From: Cercis canadensis
Lineage: Eukaryota; Streptophyta; Magnoliopsida; Fabales; Fabaceae
Assembly (NCBI GenBank): GCA_003255065.1
Contig: QAOA01000580.1
Coordinates: 95,843 to 159,842 of the forward strand
Direction of reading: 5' to 3'
DNA: 64,000 bases
A program made the position numbers and the translations under genes. The notes under the pieces are model-generated. The model was not told the DNA's origin. It was given only the letters and a program-made list of their open reading frames with translations, and did no database searches. Of this stretch, positions 34,880-47,000 are shown piece after piece; positions within the stretch are counted from its first letter, which is position 1; the number at the start of each line of letters is the position of its first letter.

Positions 34880-37800
34880 GTACACAACACAACCATGAAA
34901 AGTCCTACAACCCGTGATTGGTTTATTTGCTTTTGCGTTTGCGAACTACGACTTTTTTTTCTTTATTTTATTGGGGACAAGGGCTGCCTTGGCTTGGCTG
35001 ACTACTACTTTTAAATTCCTCAGATTCATTAATTAATTAATTAAGGTGAGAGTTATGTTATTACTTTTAAAAATGGTAATAATGTTATATTTTCTTGGTT
35101 GTATGAAATTTGTAAGATTTATAGTAGTATTATTATAAAAAATTTAAATTATTTAATATGTGTTAAAATATATAATATTTTTATAATATGTGGTAGTATA
35201 ATACTGCGCATTAATTATATATGGTTGTGAGCACTATACTATGCACAAGGAAAACACACACAAACGCGAACCATAACTGACATCTCTGATTTCTATAGCA
35301 TTCCCAAACATAAATGGTCCCCTCAGCCTCAGGAAACCACACAGAAACTGACTGTCTATTACTCAACAAAACAATGCACTTTTAAAAGTAAATTCCTTGA
35401 ATAGGATTTTGATTTGAAAATATTTATTAAAACGAAGTTATTTTGATCAAAATATAATAAAATAGGCCTACTAATTTAGAAAACAATATTATTTTGGCCA
35501 CAAGCCCCTCCCGTCCTTCATTACTCATCAACTCCATCTAAAGCATTTGTCATGTAATAAACATGTGTATATAACTAACTCTGTATAATAAGGGATAGAT
35601 AAATAACTGTGTCCTTCTCCTTCACTGCGCACAAACTCCATCTAAAAAAATCATGCAGTTTCTTAAGATTTAGATTTTTTTTTTTTAATGATGTATTTTT
35701 TAAAGAATGAAATATGGGTATAAATTATATTTTTATTAATAATTAAATTTATTATTTCATATCTATTTTGATTTATGAATAATTTATAAAATATTTCTAA
35801 GAAACAAATTAAATAAAAAAATATCACTTTTATCTATTAGTATAGATTAAATAAATATTTTTTTTTATAAATAAAATGAAAATTTTGGTTTTTTTTTTTT
35901 AGTGAACATTTTGTTAGATTTACCCATAACAAGTAAAATGCAATCAGTCCTGCATATGTGACGTGTCTGAATTCTCGTAAGCACTTGCTCAAGTATCTGT
36001 GCACCTTCTTTTTTTTAAGGTGCATGATATAAGTCTTCAAATGTTTCACTCGAATAGTACAATTATTGGGTGGTGAGCAAGATCGTAGTTTGCACCTAGA
36101 TCACAGAATGTTGGTGCTAGTGTGCCAAAGTATTAATTTATAAAAATTTATTAGTGCAAAATGTGTTTAATAAAATATATGTATATATAAACTATAAAGA
36201 ATAATAATTTTTACTTTTATTAATTGATTCATACAAAATTATATTTTTTTATAAAATTACTTTACTTATATCTAACTTAAAATAAAAATAAAAAAAATAC
36301 ATTAGCATGTGCTCGAGTTTTCTATTCAGCCCATTTTTCTAAGTGTAATCTTTTTTACTGATTCAATTAAAAAAAAAAATCTAATGAAATAAGAAAAACA
36401 CAAAAGACAAAGAATGAATTATGGGAGAGAGAGAACGATAGCGATGAAAAACAGAGGGAGAAACAAATAGAGAGACCCAAGCAGGAGAAATGATGTAGAT
36501 CGAGAAAAGGAATTGTAGAGCTAGAGCAAGATGAATAGAAAAATAGAAACGTAAGCAAAGAGTACATCGAGAAAGAGAATTGAAATTTTTCAGTTTGCGA
36601 ATTTGCACCGAAACTGTCATTCCGCACACTGAATATGATTCAGCACCCCTAATAGCCAAATCCTGTGATGTATGTATGCACATCATTACGTTCAATTATT
36701 TAATAGTCATATCGTATATCTATCACAAACTAGGGATTAGGCAGGGTTATCAATGGAAATTGTTGAGCTACCTCAAGAAAAGTAGCTGAACGCCATTCCC
36801 TGTTTCTATTAGGTAGTTTGGTATACACAAACTCTTCGGTCATTTTAAATTAAAATGAAAATAGATAAATTAGAATTAAATGGCCATTTATATTTTATAC
36901 TTTGGTAATTTTATGAAATTAATGTAAACATAATCAGAACTAGTCATAAGAAAAATAGATACTTTTTATTAGAAATACAACAAGGTTATTTATGTTAAAT
37001 TATTTTAATATGATAAAATATTATAATTATTAAAAAAAATTATTTTTCATTGTCCCTTCAAATTTTTTGGAAACTTTTCTCATAATTTGGTAAAAGTGAT
37101 TCTTAAGCTAAAGTGGGATTAGTGCTATTCTTCCGTTCATTGGATTTGGTTGAGATTTACTTATTAATTTTAATATTATTGTAAAAATTTTAAAATTTTC
37201 AATCACTCAATATTTAAAAAAATCAAATCAGTTAAAGTGTTTAAATTTTATATTTTTTTGGTAATTTAAAAATTTGGGCCTAAGATCCATTTTTAAATTA
37301 AATCAAAGTTACTAAACTTAAAGATTATTTATTTTTATTCTGACGGTCTTTTTGTTAAATCACTTACAACTATAATTTTTATAGAGAGTACTTTAAAAAA
37401 ATTTCTTGCACGATTTTTTTTTTATTAAGGAAAGGCTTGTGATTATTAGGTATATTAAATAAAATACTACCAACGGAAACGCGTTCCCTCTAGAAAGGCT
37501 CTAAAGTAAACGTGGCATGATTTTGGACGACGAGTGACCCAAATATTGTAGTGTATGCACCCTAAGTCCTCCAAAGAGAGACAAAGCAGCCTTCATGTCC
37601 CTGCCTCTGCTGGCCGCTTGGCCGTTCATATCACTTTTTGTATATTATCGTAAGGGGGTCTCATTTATTTTGAGAAACGTCATGAAAGAGCCGCTTGTTT
37701 TGGCGCCAAATAGTACTGTTTTTTTTTTTTTTTTTTTNTTTTATTTATTTATAGAGAATTAGCAATTACAATTATAATTGATAAAATTTAAATTAGAAAA

Positions 37801-37985
37801 AAGAGATAAGAAAATTAATTTTATAATTAAAAGCACACCTCTTTTTAATTTAATAAGAGTTTAAATTTAACTCAACATAAAATTTAAAAAAATAATAAGT
37901 TATTTTTATTGTGTAATTTTTATTATTAAATAATAAGTTATTTTTATTGTGTAATTTTTATTATTAAATAAAAATAAAAATTCAT
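34880..37985. other. AT-rich intergenic DNA, no gene
   Basis: Upstream flank of the PADRE-domain gene followed by AT-rich sequence. A purine-rich stretch on the + strand at about 36400-36570 gives spurious minus-strand frames. A poly-T with N lies near 37738. A 40-bp direct duplication (AATAATAAGTTATTTTTATT...) occurs at about 37889-37968. No coding region supported. Confidence 0.5.
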
Positions 37986-37988
37986 GGC

Positions 37989-38640
37989 AATTTAACTAAA
38001 ATATTATATTTTTATAATTTTTTTACATATTTATTAAAATTTTAAATTTATTTATCTTAATATTATACTTTTAAAAAATTAAAATTTTAAAAATTTAAAC
38101 AATAAATCTTATCAAACATGTCACAACTCATATGGCGTATCCCTTTTTTTAATCCTTCTTCTAGACACTCACTGTAAAGCAGTGGCCTACAAATATGGTC
38201 CAATTGTTTGACTAGGCGACTTTTCCTTTCTTTCTCATACTCCTTTTTTTTAGCAAATATTGAAAATATGAGTGGTTCGGCTGTTTGACTTTTCTCCTTG
38301 GCAAGACCGACGTGGCAACTCACACCATTGTTGGGTGTGTTGAAACGGCCGTCATATTTGCAGGCCACTATTTCATAGGCGTGTCCAGAAGAAGGGATAG
38401 AAAAGTGAGATATGTCATATGAGATGTGTGATGTCTAATAAAAGTATGTTGGTTGGCTTACAACGTGTTTGATAGGGACATATCGACTGGCCCATAGCAT
38501 ATCTAGTGGGATCCATTGTTTTGAATTTTATTTTTTTTGTAATTTTTATTTTTTTAAAAAAGTGTAATATTAAAGTAAATAAATTTAAAAGTGTAATAAA
38601 TGTATAAAAAAGTTATAAAAATATAATATTTTAGTCAAAG
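37989..38640. repeat. Inverted-repeat element
   Basis: The left arm at about 37989-38120 and right arm at about 38461-38640 are inverted copies. Left reads AACTAAAATATTATATTTTT, and the right arm reverse complements to GACTAAAATATTATATTTTT; inner parts share TATCAAACA-GT. The unique centre of about 340 bp has higher GC and no gene. The structure resembles a MITE or foldback element; I found no convincing target duplication, and flanking AT-rich similarity extends further out. Confidence 0.6.
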
Positions 38641-40230
38641 TGTCAAAAAGTCATATTATTAAATAAATTATAATTTTATAATCTTTCATAATTTTTATAT
38701 ATAACAATACATAATAAAAATAAATTTATTTAATTTTTTAATAAATCAATTTTTTTAAAAAATACATAATATTTTATAGCGACTAAAATTAATTATTTTT
38801 AAATCATTACATCAAAAAAATATCAAATACGGTAGAATCACCAAAATTTTATATAAACGAAGAAAAGTATAAGAGAAAGAAGGACTTCCGAAAGGATAGC
38901 AAGTGATAGCGCAGTGAAAAGTAGAGAATGCAGAGTGGAATCACACGCAGCACCTTTTCAGATTCCTCACGGCTCTGATTGATCATAATCCACTTGTTTA
39001 TTTTACATTTTATAGTATACGCTTTATAAATTTTCTAATAAAATGAACGAATATTTAAATCATGGAAAAAGATGAATGCGAGTATCCGTTGAACTTGTCT
39101 TTGTCGTGGACCCCGTCACCTCGTCTCCATAGCCATGGAGTTGACGCGTATTCTCAACTCGGTCATAAATATGTTTGTTTTTTTTTTTTTGAAAAAATAA
39201 GATTCATTATTCATTACGTCACAGCCGGTTCCACCTCACCGCACAAACTCGTTGTCAATCCTCTTGCGCTTTGTTTATTCTTCAACTAAAAAAGGAAAAA
39301 ACCCAATTGGAATTTCCCATGAGTTTCTGATTTTCATGACTTATATTATGTGCTGCGCTTCTGGCCGTCTTATCCCATAGAATCCGCCTTCTCTGGTCAC
39401 AAAATATCTTGTTTGAATAAGAATAACCAAATAACCAATCAAAGATTAACACAGAGGTCTCACATCAAGCCAAACGCGTAGCCGCTAAGCTAATATTGCT
39501 TCGCCGAGTTGAATAACATATCATGCAAATCATTTTAAACACCGACTATGACATTGGAAGTGAACCGATCCCTTTCTCAGTCAGCATTTAGAGAAGATAA
39601 ACTAATCTGATGATAAAACTCTCTTACTGTGGGTCTTAAATAAATAAAGGGTTTATTAATATATTTATTAATAAATAGGGATAAATTAACTTAGATAATA
39701 TAATTTTATAAATTAATTATGTAAAATAAACATTTTTAAAATTATTTATAGTGTAACTCAATAAAAAAAATATTATCTCTCCGTGTCTCTTTTTTTTTTT
39801 AAAAAAAAAACAAATTGTAATCTCATATTGTTTGAAGACATGCAGTGTAGCATTTTTACATCACAAAATAATGTGATTAATCATCTGTTTATAAAATATT
39901 AAAATATTTAAAATTGTTTATTTTATGTAAATAATTTGTAAACTTGTATTCTTTTCATCAATTTACCATATATAGGGGAGAAAATAATTATCTTCAAACA
40001 AAATAATCAAAATCATTTTTTGATATAATCATCTAATCTTAGTTATCCTATACCGTCAATAACCAGACTGGTGTAGTGTCACTATACTAGTATACATATC
40101 CTATCCTATTGATAAAATCAATAAAACTTTTCCCATGAATCGGAAGATATTTGCAAGGACCTGTCCAAGATTCTCATCGTTTGGTAGCTCCCTCCACTTC
40201 TCTTTCCATCGAATTTAATGCCGCATATTG
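38641..40230. other. AT-rich intergenic DNA, no gene
   Basis: A 75-codon frame at 39062-39289 has no family features. Homopolymer runs are frequent. Nothing supportable as a gene or RNA. Confidence 0.5.
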
Positions 40231-40708
40231 TATAATGCTGTGTTTGGTTTGATGAATCAGAAGGAGAAGAAATAAAATGGAAGAGAAAAAAATTACATTC
40301 CCTTATTTAAAAGACTTTTAAGCAAGGAAAATTAATGAAATGAAAATATACTCAAATTTATTGCATACCAAACCCATCAAATTTTCATATTTCTTTCTCT
40401 CAAATTGAGTGGACCGAAAACTATAGAATGAAATTTTTTTTAATTAAAAAATTAAAAAAATTATTAACTTATTTCTTAAACTATTTTCAAAATTAAAAAT
40501 ATAAAGAATATATTAAAAATTAATTTACTTATATAATTTATTGTTTCCCTTTCACTTTTACTTTAATTTCCAAACAAAAAGAAGGTAATTTATCTTTCTT
40601 TCTTACTTGAACATCCAAACAAAGAAAATATAACTCTCCCTCCTCTTTTTTCCTTCCCTTTTATTTTCTTTATAGTCTAATTCTATTTTATCCCTCAAAC
40701 ATAGCATA
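40231..40708. repeat. MITE-like inverted-repeat element
   Basis: The left end reads ATGCTGTGTTTGGTTTGATG and then GAAGGAGAAGAAATAAAATG. The right end reverse complements to ATGCTATGTTTGAGGGATAA and continues similarly purine-rich. There is no coding capacity. It resembles the element at 2843-3238 in composition and end motif. Confidence 0.55.
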
Positions 40709-41306
40709 AAGATAATAAATTACAGAGAGTTCAATCAACAAGCAGCTTAATTGGGTCCTTTCAACATGAAAAAGGAAGACTTGATGCATATTACATTAAC
40801 ACACAATATCCCATTCCTGCGTTTGTTAAAAAGCATTTTGGTCTTGTATTTCAGGTTCACAGTCTTGGAGAACTCATTGTCAATCGCCATCCACAATTTA
40901 GTTGAGCAAATAAAAGGAACAAATTCAACCACTTGCACATTTGGATGGAATATAATCATAATATATATATAATTATAACTGTACATGTACAATAGAAATG
41001 CCACTCCCTTACTGGTAATGCTGAAAACCAAAAGCACCATGTGTATATCATAACCTTTACATATGTAGGATCAATGATTATTAATACATCCTGCGCGTAC
41101 TCTAACTATACTGACCTATGAGGCAGATTTTGCTGCTTCTAAAGTATATACACAAGAAACTAACATGCTGCCATTAACCCTTTATTTTTGTTTTAGAAAA
41201 GAAAAGAAGAAATTGGTATTGAACTTATCTACTCTATTTGATAATGGAGTGAAATTAACCTGGAGAGGATAGAAGAGGAGCAGCAGAGCATATTGGTAGT
41301 GGGTTA

Positions 41307-42233
41307 TTAAAATGGAGCACGGTGGGGTACACCCTTCCTTCTCCTGGCATTATGGTGGTTGTAAATGGGAGGCGTGGCAGGAGAGATGTTAGCATCTCCA
41401 GCTTCATGTTCATTCTTGTGAAACAAGGCGGGAATGGGATCATCAATATTCATGAAGCAGTTGAAAACATGCGTCTTGCGTATCTTGTTAGGAGTGGATG
41501 ATTCATCCGATTCTGATTCCCCATGTAAATGCAATCCTAATCCTGATCCTGATCCATCTTTGTTGTTCTTCATCCTTAGCCTAAATGTGAGTTCTCCATC
41601 ACCACGCTGCATTGCCCCGAGCTGCCAGTGCCAGGGAGATCAATTCATATGTAATTATAAAGCTAGCTTATCTACTTAATTTAATTAACTAGCGAGAGTC
41701 AGAGTTTTGATGAAATTTGGAATGTAATTAGATGACCTTACAACCCAAAGAGCAAAATCTGAATGAGTCGAGGAGGCTTCTGCAACAAATCTCGCAAGTA
41801 TTAGTGACACCTTTTCCAGGCCGTGGCTGTGGTCTCTCATTGAGGAATACGATTTTGGCGCTGTTGATAATGTATGTCTGGACACAGGAAATGTCGATGT
41901 ACTTTTGAATCTCATTGACCCTCACCACGTTATGGTATGAGGACCGCCTTATCTACAGGTCAGAATCAGAACAAGTAATTCGAATTGATTTGATTTAAGA
42001 GGAATTAAAAGAGAAACTCAAACCTGTATCACACGGTGATCTTCGTGATGAATCAAACAGTAAGAGCAGAGGGCGTTCCCCATACAATCCGTACAGAACA
42101 TGTTGCACTCGCTTTTATTAGAATCACTGTGAATGGCGCAGGGAACAAAGTAGTCTGATCTAAGCATTGGTTTCAACCACGGCGGACCCATATCATAATT
42201 TCCTATACTTCCTATTGGGCTCACCTGATTCAT
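41307..42233 (-). CDS. PLATZ transcription factor
   Basis: Exons 42233-42024, 41952-41737 and 41621-41307, GT-AG and in phase, give 246 aa. It starts [25 protein letters not shown] zinc ligands are visible: [39 protein letters not shown], then [40 protein letters not shown] and [20 protein letters not shown]. The tail is Ser/Asp-rich with a short basic end. PLATZ proteins bind A/T-rich DNA and usually repress transcription in the nucleus. An upstream minus-strand segment, 42452-42315, has a good acceptor and donor and an open frame that could join at an acceptor just before 42224; it may be a 5' UTR exon or N-terminal extension. I chose the first Met in the exon that carries the domain. No defect is seen. 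Confidence 0.9.
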
Positions 42234-42314
42234 TTTAGATTAATTTATCAGAACAGAGTCACACAGTTAAGTGGAGAGTGATGCAGAGAATAGAATGCAA
42301 CTCCATATCCATAC

Positions 42315-42452
42315 CATGACTTTGTTATGGTGGGACTCAGACTGAGACTGACACTGCTTACTCCCAATCCCAATTCCACTTGTTGCTTCTTTTTGATGAT
42401 TATCGATTTCAAGCCTGTGCCTGCACCTGTCCAGCTCCCTGTCGGATTCAAT
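42315..42452 (-). other. Possible upstream exon of the PLATZ gene
   Basis: Bounded by TTCTTGCAG acceptor and ATG|GTATGG donor, 138 bp and open in the frame IESDRELDRCRHRLEIDNHQ. It has no clear start codon. It could be 5' UTR or encode a longer N-terminus joined at CAG|GTGAGC near 42224. Confidence 0.35.
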
Positions 42453-42453
42453 C

Positions 42454-43741
42454 TGCAAGAACAAGCTAACAGCCATTAGAATCTAAGCTCCAAAACCCTT
42501 CCCTTTCCATGTTTAAACTTAAAAAAAAAACAGACCCAAACCCAAGGATGAGTCTCAGATAATGATACCGCTTTTTTAATCTTAACTTGTTTATTCGATT
42601 AGAGTGAGCAAGGAAGGAGGACGGGAAACAGAAATATAGGTCACAAGAGCTAAAGAAAAAGTAAAGACAAAGGGAAACCAAAATAACATCGTGAAAACTG
42701 AAAAGTGACTTATGAGGCGGTCACTTAAAAACAGCATGTCGATAAATTTAAATTTTATCAAATTCGAAATTTTTTAATAAGGTATTAGTAGTAATAACTA
42801 TGAAAATTTAATGACATGGATTTGATTGAAGCGAAGGTGGCAATATTCTTTATTTACTTATTAAACAATTCATTTTTTTTTTTTATCATTTATTAGAGAA
42901 TCACACATTTCGTCCCAATTCCTGCCTCCTCCCTTTCTTATAAAATGTCATGAAATAAAACAGCCCAGAATTCTTTGGGCCAAAGTTAATGGCCCATTTG
43001 AACATGAAGCAAAACATCCCAGAATTCTTCTGCCGAAGTTAATGGCCCATTTGAAAAGCATAATTGCTATTAAACACTAGAAATATTCTTTTCTGTTATA
43101 CAGATAGATATATTCACAATATGACAAAAAGAAAAGAAAATAGATATTGACGATGATTATCTATTATTGATAAACACATAAAAAGAGAATGATCTAAACA
43201 GCACCAATGAAAAACTAGATCATATTTTTTTATATTAATTATGAGTATAAAACTATAAACAAATAGTTAAGAGTGTGAGAAACTAAGGGACTCTCTGGTT
43301 TTTCTTGGTAACGTAATGGGGACGCATGTGCACTGGCTAGTCTCTTTTAAGTGATTTTTGAATCAGTTGTAATGTGCGTGCTTACGCAGACATCTTCTCA
43401 TTTGCACACCATATCAGTAAGCTTTCAATTATTTAGTGGCATTCGGTTGTCGGAATAGGCCTCATCTGTTTAAAACTAGTAGAAACAGGAAGAAGTTCAA
43501 AAATTTTTATTGTCCTCATAAGACAGATCACAAATTTTATTAGACCTCTTCTCCTCTCTCTCTCTCTTGACTAATAGAAGATTCTCCATTGCTGGAGCAC
43601 TTAGCTCCGACCACCCTCACGGTAATATTTTTTGTCTTTGATGGTTGCTGTTGCAGGTTCTCAACCTTCAAGGACAAGCATAATGAAATTTTGTTGGCGT
43701 CGTTAACATGTATGGGGTTGCATATAATCATTAATTTTCTC
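42454..43741. other. Region upstream of PLATZ, no further gene
   Basis: Probably holds the PLATZ 5' UTR and promoter on the minus strand. A CT-rich microsatellite lies near 43550-43568. Short frames here have no family features. Confidence 0.45.
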
Positions 43742-44776
43742 TAGAGCCGTCAAGATGGGCCAACCCGACCCACCACCAAACGAGCTGGGCTGAAAAAATC
43801 TCAACTCAACCCAACTTAATCTATTATGGGTTGTGGGTTAGACGGGCCAAACCGTTTAAAATAGGAAAAAAAAATTAAAAAAAAAAAAGCAAGTCAGAGA
43901 GATAAAAAATTCAAAATGCCCAAAACCAAAATCAGCAATAGCATTCCACAAATTTACAGTAGTATCAATAATAGTTATAATGCAGGATTTCCATCACCAG
44001 GAAACATTGAAATCCTTTGATATTATGTATGCAGCCAGGAAAACAGTCTAACACCCAAGACACAAGAAGCAGGCCATCTCAAGACCAAACTAACCCAATA
44101 TAAGAATGCCATAGCACAGCAACTAGTATGACAAGAAATTCACAATATAAATCCATTACATTTTGTGTATGTGTAGAATGCTCAACAACTTCATTTCCAT
44201 GTTACTTTATTCATAAAGGTAATGGCAAATTATCACTAGTAAAATTTCAGGAACTATATCTGTGATTGTAACTTAATAACACTTAGATATTGTGTGAAAG
44301 GAATATCCTACATACAGGACATAAACATTCAAACTTTGAGAAGGACCATACTTAATGTAAAGATATATCAGCATGCTCAGCTTGAGTCCCACGTAAGTAA
44401 ATGGTGATGTAATGATCAAAAAATGAAGAAGAAAGTAAAAAACAACAACTCTAGCCGGGGATGGAAGGGGAAAGAGGGAATAACTCAAGTATAAAAGCCG
44501 ACATAAAATCCACAAGCAGTATAAAAGAGACAGTGAACCTAGAGGGGAAAATGTATCCATTTTCCAGTAGTTAGAGCATATAAGAGCAATCACTCTTACT
44601 GAAATAATCAATAAAATAATGTGAATGAAAGTGAAATTTGCAATCAATTCTAGTAGATAATTATATGCAGATCCTAACAGTATTTCTATTGACCAACACC
44701 ATGTCATATGAAATTCACCCTATTTGCATGGCGGGTTAGGCCAATCTGAGGGACTCAAACCATTTTGCCAGCTCTA
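43742..44776. mobile_element. Non-autonomous hAT element, 1035 bp
   Basis: The left end is TAGAGCCGTCAAGATGG and the right end reverse complements to TAGAGCTGGCAAAATGG, matching at 13 of 17 positions. An exact 8-bp duplication ATTTTCTC flanks it at 43734-43741 and 44777-44784. TAGAG/CTCTA-type ends plus 8-bp duplications define hAT elements. Inside there is no transposase domain; the 144-codon hydrophobic frame at 44273-44707 looks like chance. The subterminal sequence is rich in GGGTT/AACCC motifs. Confidence 0.88.
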
Positions 44777-44784
44777 ATTTTCTC

Positions 44785-46890
44785 TCTCCATTAAGAGAAT
44801 TTAATTTATATTTGTTTGGTAAGTCGTAGCTGGTTAATTATTATTACTATATCAAAAAAGTAAAAACACACCAACGAAATATAAGATGGTTGAAAGTTCT
44901 AAGAGGGGCTAAAAGTCTTAAAGGTTAAAGATCATGGAATATCTATCTGTTCCCTTGCAGTTTCATTTGTGTTTCTTGGGTGTTAAAATGGGATAAAGCA
45001 AATGTCCCGAACAATGGGAATCGCTTGCGACACACAAACTAATAATTGGGCATCACTCATCAGTGACACTTAGTCAAGTGATTGAGAAAGGGCATCCAAT
45101 TAAAACGTCTTTCGTGGAATATACAACTCAGAAAACAAAGAAATTAAGCATTGGAATGCACATCCACATCTTTCATGAATCTGGCAAATTCAGTTCACGA
45201 AAAGCCTACAATATTTTCCGTGTAGGCTTGGCACTTTGAAATCGCTTAGTGGAAGCTTCGTGGCCAGGGAATATGGATTCGGGCCATATTTGTCTGGGAC
45301 TTTGAGCTCATTGAGAATAAAACCTTAACGATAATAATAATAATAATAATAAAAATAACAACTGCAATTGCAATTGCCCATGACCCATGACCTTTGCTCT
45401 AGAAGAAAAGAAACCTTGACTTTTGTGGCATCGGTATCTTATTTTTTTTCTTTTAACTCTAATTTTTTAATAATGTTACTTACGTAATAATAATTATCAC
45501 TTTGTTTTATATAATTTGAATTTAATCAGATTTATTTAAAATTTTTTCACACTGTTTAAATGAGGCCTTTTCAATAAGTATGAAATAGTGTGACAGACAG
45601 TATCAAATGAAAATTTCTCATATCAAATTATTGGTTCCTTTGAGAATCAAAACTAGATATTGGGTCCTGTTAAATTATTCTGGGGTGGTGCTGGCTTCCC
45701 AAAGGACACTGCCCGTATGTTATAATTAACTTAGAACAGGTTCATTACGTGTCCAGGGCCCTCTACGAAAAAAAAAGCCTTCTTGTGNGCCCTCTACGAA
45801 AAAAAAGCCTTCTTGTGTGGCGGATAATGTTGTCTGTAATTATTTGTATTAAAAAAATTTAAAATTAAAACAACATTATTGGTGTGTAAAGCTCAAGCCA
45901 AATCCTTTTTAATTAACTATCGATTTTAGGATGATATCTATCTTACAAGCTAATGATTTAACGCACATCAAATAAATAAATTTAGCCATAATGTAAAAGA
46001 CTTAAAAAAAAACCAAAACTATTTTTTTCTCTGAAAATTACTAAAGCAACTTAATTTTTAAAATCAGGCCCATTATAACTTTTAGGGGTTTTTGAGATTG
46101 GTTAGTTAGTTCTTGGTAATATATGTGCTCTTCAAAACTTATTTTTAAAAGTTAAATTTAAAACTAATAAATATGACAATAATAAGTGTCCTTTGTATTT
46201 GAAAAGTTAAAAGGCACAAGTAGTTTTAACTTTTAAAGAGCATCTTCTCACATGCTTTTTTTTTTTTTGTCCTTAAAACAAATTATAAAACTATAAGAAA
46301 TTAAACTTCATCTCCGTATTTATTTCTTCTAACTTACACTATCAATTTTTAAACGGAAAAGGATTAGTTACCGTTGCCAGGCAGAGAAACAAATATGTTT
46401 CGTCTTTATTTGTAATTGAGTAATATTAAAATTATTCTTAGAATTTATAAATTTTGTATTCGAATTTCAAATCGTATCAAAAGTTCAAAAAAAAAAAAAT
46501 ACATATATATATTCCGTCTATCGTGTTGTTGGGATCCATAAAACAAAGTTTCATTCAACCGATCAACAAGTGGGCTACTGCTTCCAAAGTGGTCATAATT
46601 TGCGAACATGAACTCCCTCAAATACAAAACGAGCAGATAGTTAACCTAGTAATCAAATCCTCTATATAACAGGTAAATTGCTGTATGATGATTGATGAAT
46701 AGTTCCGAGATATTCCGACAGTTTAATTGGTTGGGTTGTTTAAAATGTCTTGGTCCTTTTAATTAGAGTAAAATTAAGGGAGGGTGGGGACAAGCAAATA
46801 TGCAATTTAGTCAAAGAGAGATTGCTGGCAATTGGCATCATTTTAGAGTTTAGATAGTGGGTGTTTGAATAGTGTGAAACTTTTGTAGCA
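44785..46890. other. Intergenic DNA, no gene
   Basis: AT-rich with (AAT)n near 45330. A short direct duplication (GCCCTCTACGAAAAAAAA) on both sides of the N at 45788 is a probable unmerged contig join. No gene is supported. Confidence 0.55.
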
Positions 46891-46900
46891 TAAATATATA
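46891..46900 (+). promoter_or_regulatory. Candidate TATA box of the DC1 gene
   Basis: TAAATATATA lies about 100 bp upstream of the ATG, a usual spacing for a plant TATA box plus a short leader. Confidence 0.45.
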
Positions 46901-47000
46901 TTGTGCATGGGTCTAGGACTTTGCTCCATACACCAAAAGCAAAAGCAAAGAATAAAATTGTTGAGAGAGTAGTCGGAGTAAGTGTAAGTGAGAGGAGAGG

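Noticed and set aside
36367..36695. Ser/Phe/Leu-rich minus-strand frames
   Set aside because: They arise from a purine-rich + strand tract; no domain and no start or splice context.
39062..39289. A 75-codon + strand frame
   Set aside because: It spans a poly-T run, has no domain and no neighbours that support it.
44273..44707. A 144-codon hydrophobic minus-strand frame
   Set aside because: It sits inside a non-autonomous hAT element, shows no domain, and its hydrophobic content follows from A-rich + strand sequence.
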